Of a stretch of DNA of 7,576 bases, positions 5,357-7,576 are shown piece after piece. The stretch is from an uncultured Eubacteriales bacterium (GTDB taxonomy: Bacteria; Bacillota; Clostridia; Oscillospirales; Oscillospiraceae), in assembly GCA_900549485.1 (NCBI GenBank), contig UROG01000055.1, forward strand, positions 1 to 7,576, given 5' to 3'. The notes beneath the pieces were generated by a model. It searched no databases and was not told the origin of the DNA. It worked only from the letters and a program-made list of their open reading frames with translations. The position numbers were made by a program, and so were the translations under genes. How positions within the stretch are numbered: the first letter of the stretch is position 1; every line of letters begins with the position of its first letter.

Positions 5357-7369
5357 ATGGAAGAAAGATATACACGCCTCTATTCTCAGAGCGGGATGCT
5401 CTATCAGGAGGGTTCTCCCGTTATCGTCACAGCCGGCGCCGTTCTGTCGGACAGCCTGACAAGGAGCGTCCTTGTCCAGCTCAAATTCAAGAGCATTTCC
5501 GGAAAAGAGATCTCCTCGCTCACGGCGCACATTCTCCCGCTCAACGCCAACGGAGAGTCCGCCGGTGATGCCGTAGAATACTGCTATAACGAGCTTGACG
5601 CGCACAGAGACGACAGCTTCGGGACAAAAACGGCGGTCGTAATGCCAAACGGCGCGGTGCGCTCATATAAGGTGCGTGTCAGCCTTGTCTGCTTTTCCGA
5701 CGGGAGCAGATGGCAGGGCGGAGAGGATTATTTTTCTACGCTTTCCTCGCCCAGACGTCTTGAAAACGCGCTTGACGACGAGGAGCTGTGCCATCAGTTC
5801 AGAATAAGCTACGGCGGCGACTGCAATTATCTTCCCTCGGAGGAGGGCGGTCTCTGGTTCTGTACCTGCGGGGCAATAAACCGCAGCGACGAGGCCAAAT
5901 GCCATCGCTGCCGCCGCGTATACAGTGCGCTCAAGAACATCAGTCTCCCGTCTCTGCGCTCAGAGGCGACAAAGCGGGTCGCAAACGAGAAGAAGTATGA
6001 GGAAGAGGAGGACGTTGAAAGCTCGCAGAAGCGCGCAAAGATGATAAAGCTGTTTGCCGTGCTCATTCCCGTTGTTGTTCTGCTCACGGTTCTTCTTGCC
6101 ACGCTTCCCGGCTACTACGGAAGAATAAGCGACTACGACAAGGCGCTGACGCTGCTGGAAAGCGGAAAGTACGACCTTGCGCAGGAAGCGTTTGAAAAAT
6201 TAGGCGACTATGAAGACAGCAGGGAGCTTGCCGAAAAGGAGATCCCGTACCGCCGCGCCGTATACATAATGAACTGTGCGCAGAACGGAGATACCGACGG
6301 GCTTGTCATGCTCGGCATGAAGCGTTCGGAGCTTGGCATGAACGAGACGGTTTCCACCGCCCTTTACCGTAAGGCCGCCGAAATGTTCACCGCCCTCGGC
6401 GATTATAAGGACAGCGCCGAACAGGCGGCCAAGGCGGAAAGCTCTATTTCCGACTATTATGACAGCGTGCTGCTTGACAGCTATAACGAGGCCGCCGCGC
6501 TGTTCGGCGAAAACAGCTTCTGCCGGGCGCGGGACGCTTTTGCCGCCCTTGACAACTACAAGGACAGCGCTTCCATGGTAAAGGAATGTATATACAAGAA
6601 AGCTGAGCTGCTGCTTGCTCTGACCGATAAATATTCAATGGAGGGGATATACTGCTCACTCAGCACCGTCACGGGCGAAAAGAGCGTATTTTATATTCCC
6701 CAGAGCATATACGTCAAGCTCGGAAGCGGCATCTCCTCTGATATCCGCGATATATGCGCCGCCGACGGCGTGGAGATAAACTACGAGGACGCGCCGGAAT
6801 CCGGCTGTCTCCCATATTGCGACGCCGTTGCGGCTCTGTTCGCCTCACTCGGCGATTATAAGGACAGCGCCGAAAAAGCGGGTGCGGCCGCGGACGCGGG
6901 CGATTACACAAAGCCGTTTTATGAGCTTATCCGTTCCGGCAAAAACGCTGAAGCGCTCACATGGCTCAACGAATTCAAGGGCGAATTTCCCGACCGCGAA
7001 CGCTGGACAAACTTTATAAGCATCTATCTTCCTTTCTGCGGCGTGTGGCAGTTTGACAACGGAGATCCCACCCTGATCCCCGTGAGCGTCGGGATGAATT
7101 TCTCATGCAATACCGTGACGACGGCGGTCTTTCTCTCGGAGGACGGCGGCGCGCAGCTTTACGTTTACCCGGAGGGAAATACGGACTTCCCCATAGCGCT
7201 GACGCCCAATATCAAGGAGGACGGTTCGATCACCTTCTCCGTATCGCCGGACGGCGCGACGGTATTTTACCTTGCGATAAACAACGCCGGTAAGCTCAAC
7301 TATTCCAAGTACAACAGCAATGTGAAAACCGCCGAGACCCAGTGCGCGGTGTACAAAAAAATCGGATAA
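5357..7369 (+). CDS. Membrane-anchored zinc-ribbon protein with LGDYkDS repeats, function unknown
   Basis: A 670-residue protein of mixed architecture that I cannot name. Residues 1-150 are beta-rich without a known motif. W167-F-C169-x-C171-G ... C182-x-x-C185 is a short zinc ribbon of RanBP2-like look, with CxC instead of CxxC in the first knuckle. A charged linker rich in E and K (about 205-228) leads to one membrane span (about 231-251). The basic QKRAKMIK just before it predicts cytoplasmic N-terminus and outside C-terminus. Outside, LGDYEDS (282-288), LGDYKDS (347-353), LDNYKDS (398-404) and LGDYKDS (498-504) each end a helical hairpin of TPR/Sel1-like type (A-x-x-x-F-x-x-LGDYkDS-A). 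The last ~110 residues (GVWQFDNGDPT onward) look like a beta sandwich or barrel. I prefer ATG 5357, since GAGG lies 6 nt upstream; a GTG at 5345 would add four residues. A link between cytoplasmic sensing and an outer binding part is plausible but unproven. Confidence 0.85.
   Translation: MEERYTRLYSQSGMLYQEGSPVIVTAGAVLSDSLTRSVLVQLKFKSISGKEISSLTAHILPLNANGESAGDAVEYCYNELDAHRDDSFGTKTAVVMPNGAVRSYKVRVSLVCFSDGSRWQGGEDYFSTLSSPRRLENALDDEELCHQFRISYGGDCNYLPSEEGGLWFCTCGAINRSDEAKCHRCRRVYSALKNISLPSLRSEATKRVANEKKYEEEEDVESSQKRAKMIKLFAVLIPVVVLLTVLLATLPGYYGRISDYDKALTLLESGKYDLAQEAFEKLGDYEDSRELAEKEIPYRRAVYIMNCAQNGDTDGLVMLGMKRSELGMNETVSTALYRKAAEMFTALGDYKDSAEQAAKAESSISDYYDSVLLDSYNEAAALFGENSFCRARDAFAALDNYKDSASMVKECIYKKAELLLALTDKYSMEGIYCSLSTVTGEKSVFYIPQSIYVKLGSGISSDIRDICAADGVEINYEDAPESGCLPYCDAVAALFASLGDYKDSAEKAGAAADAGDYTKPFYELIRSGKNAEALTWLNEFKGEFPDRERWTNFISIYLPFCGVWQFDNGDPTLIPVSVGMNFSCNTVTTAVFLSEDGGAQLYVYPEGNTDFPIALTPNIKEDGSITFSVSPDGATVFYLAINNAGKLNYSKYNSNVKTAETQCAVYKKIG
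6395..6874 (+). repeat. Identical 27-nt direct repeats inside the zinc-ribbon gene
   Basis: Positions 6395-6421 and 6848-6874 are identical over 27 nt. They encode LGDYKDSAE in the second and fourth repeat units, while the flanking codons differ. The other two units (6200-6220 and 6548-6568) vary in both codons and residues. Exact identity over synonymous sites suggests recent duplication or gene conversion between these two units. Confidence 0.85.
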
Positions 7370-7392
7370 TCAGTGCGCGTCACGGCATAAAC

Positions 7393-7423
7393 CCGTCCCG
7401 AACCTTGATTTGGTTCGGGACGG
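7393..7423. repeat. 12-bp perfect GC-rich inverted repeat
   Basis: CCGTCCCGAACC (7393-7404) and GGTTCGGGACGG (7412-7423) pair fully around a 7-nt loop, 24 nt after the stop of the zinc-ribbon gene. The position suits a terminator, but ACTCAGC follows rather than a T run, so factor-independent termination is not expected. It could stabilise the mRNA 3' end. Confidence 0.8.
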
Positions 7424-7430
7424 ACTCAGC

Positions 7431-7458
7431 TTGTCAAAGAAGCAAGCTTCTTTGACAA
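7431..7458. repeat. 13-nt-arm near-perfect palindrome
   Basis: TTGTCAAAGAAGC (7431-7443) and GCTTCTTTGACAA (7446-7458) are exact inverted copies around AA. AGC (7428-7430) and GCT (7463-7465) could extend the stem past a bulge. AAAAA follows on the plus strand (7457-7461), so it lacks a terminator tract on this strand. Confidence 0.8.
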
Positions 7459-7486
7459 AAAGGCTGCACTGCGCTCTGTGCCTCGG

Positions 7487-7507
7487 TTGTTCGCCGCAGA
7501 CGAACAA
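7487..7507. repeat. 7-bp inverted repeat in the right-edge noncoding block
   Basis: TTGTTCG (7487-7493) and CGAACAA (7501-7507) flank a 7-nt loop. On both sides lie short look-alike hairpins, CACTGCGCTCTGTG (7468-7481) and CACTCGCTCCGTG (7512-7524). Together with the two stems upstream they form a dense structured tract. Nothing in 7370-7576 looks like a real gene. Confidence 0.6.
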
Positions 7508-7576
7508 TTCGACACTCGCTCCGTGACGGTCTGACGGGGAACGGATACACACCGCATTTCATCGGAACTGTCAGGC

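Noticed and set aside
6200..6874. LGDYkDS DNA repeats as a CRISPR-like array
   Set aside because: They are irregularly spaced, in frame inside a gene, and encode a protein repeat.
7393..7423. 12-bp hairpin as an intrinsic terminator of the zinc-ribbon gene
   Set aside because: There is no T run after the stem, so it is listed as an inverted repeat only.
7370..7552. 60-residue open frame on the minus strand
   Set aside because: It lies wholly within the inverted-repeat tract and its sequence is dictated by the hairpins; no ribosome site or homologous look.

Overview
The window looks like chromosomal DNA of a spore-forming-type Firmicute of the class Clostridia, plausibly near the Oscillospiraceae. 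This rests on moderate GC content, strong Shine-Dalgarno sites and sigma-A promoters, a SleB-type wall hydrolase with a copper-amine-oxidase-like domain, and a protein carrying LGDYkDS repeats of a kind common in gut clostridia. The lineage is an inference from protein style, not a measured placement.

Left block (68-4332, minus strand): a four-gene run begins at a clear promoter (-35 TTGACG, -10 TATAAT, 4305-4332). In transcription order it encodes a membrane-bound O-acyltransferase (AlgI/DltB type), an AlgJ/AlgX-like DHHW-family SGNH partner, a secreted SleB-type cell-wall hydrolase, and RsmG, the 16S rRNA m7G527 methyltransferase. The first two form a recognisable module for O-acetylating a surface or secreted polysaccharide; the third acts on peptidoglycan; RsmG is a housekeeping gene at the distal end. 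The rsmG start lacks a normally spaced Shine-Dalgarno, but one overlapping the preceding stop codon would be brought to about 9 nt by a small hairpin. Positions 1-53 resemble the terminal inverted repeat of an ISL3-like insertion sequence whose body would lie outside the window.

Centre (4333-5120): two promoters point away from each other. The rightward one drives an initiator tRNA-fMet gene followed by a near-ideal intrinsic terminator. The tRNA has two adjacent U-U mismatches in its T-stem and no encoded CCA. Next is a broken flavodoxin-type NAD(P)H oxidoreductase gene in which only the N-terminal FMN loop and the C-terminal tail remain, in different frames.

Right block (5059-7369, plus strand): a consensus-like promoter drives a small two-helix membrane protein and a 670-residue protein. 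The large protein has a beta-rich N-terminal region, a four-cysteine zinc ribbon, one membrane span and an extracytoplasmic part with LGDYkDS repeats and a beta-rich C-terminus. The two genes abut and are probably translationally coupled. Their function is unknown and they are the best candidates here for something undescribed.

Right edge (7370-7576): noncoding, with several strong inverted repeats that lack a U tract, resembling a structured extragenic repeat more than a simple terminator.
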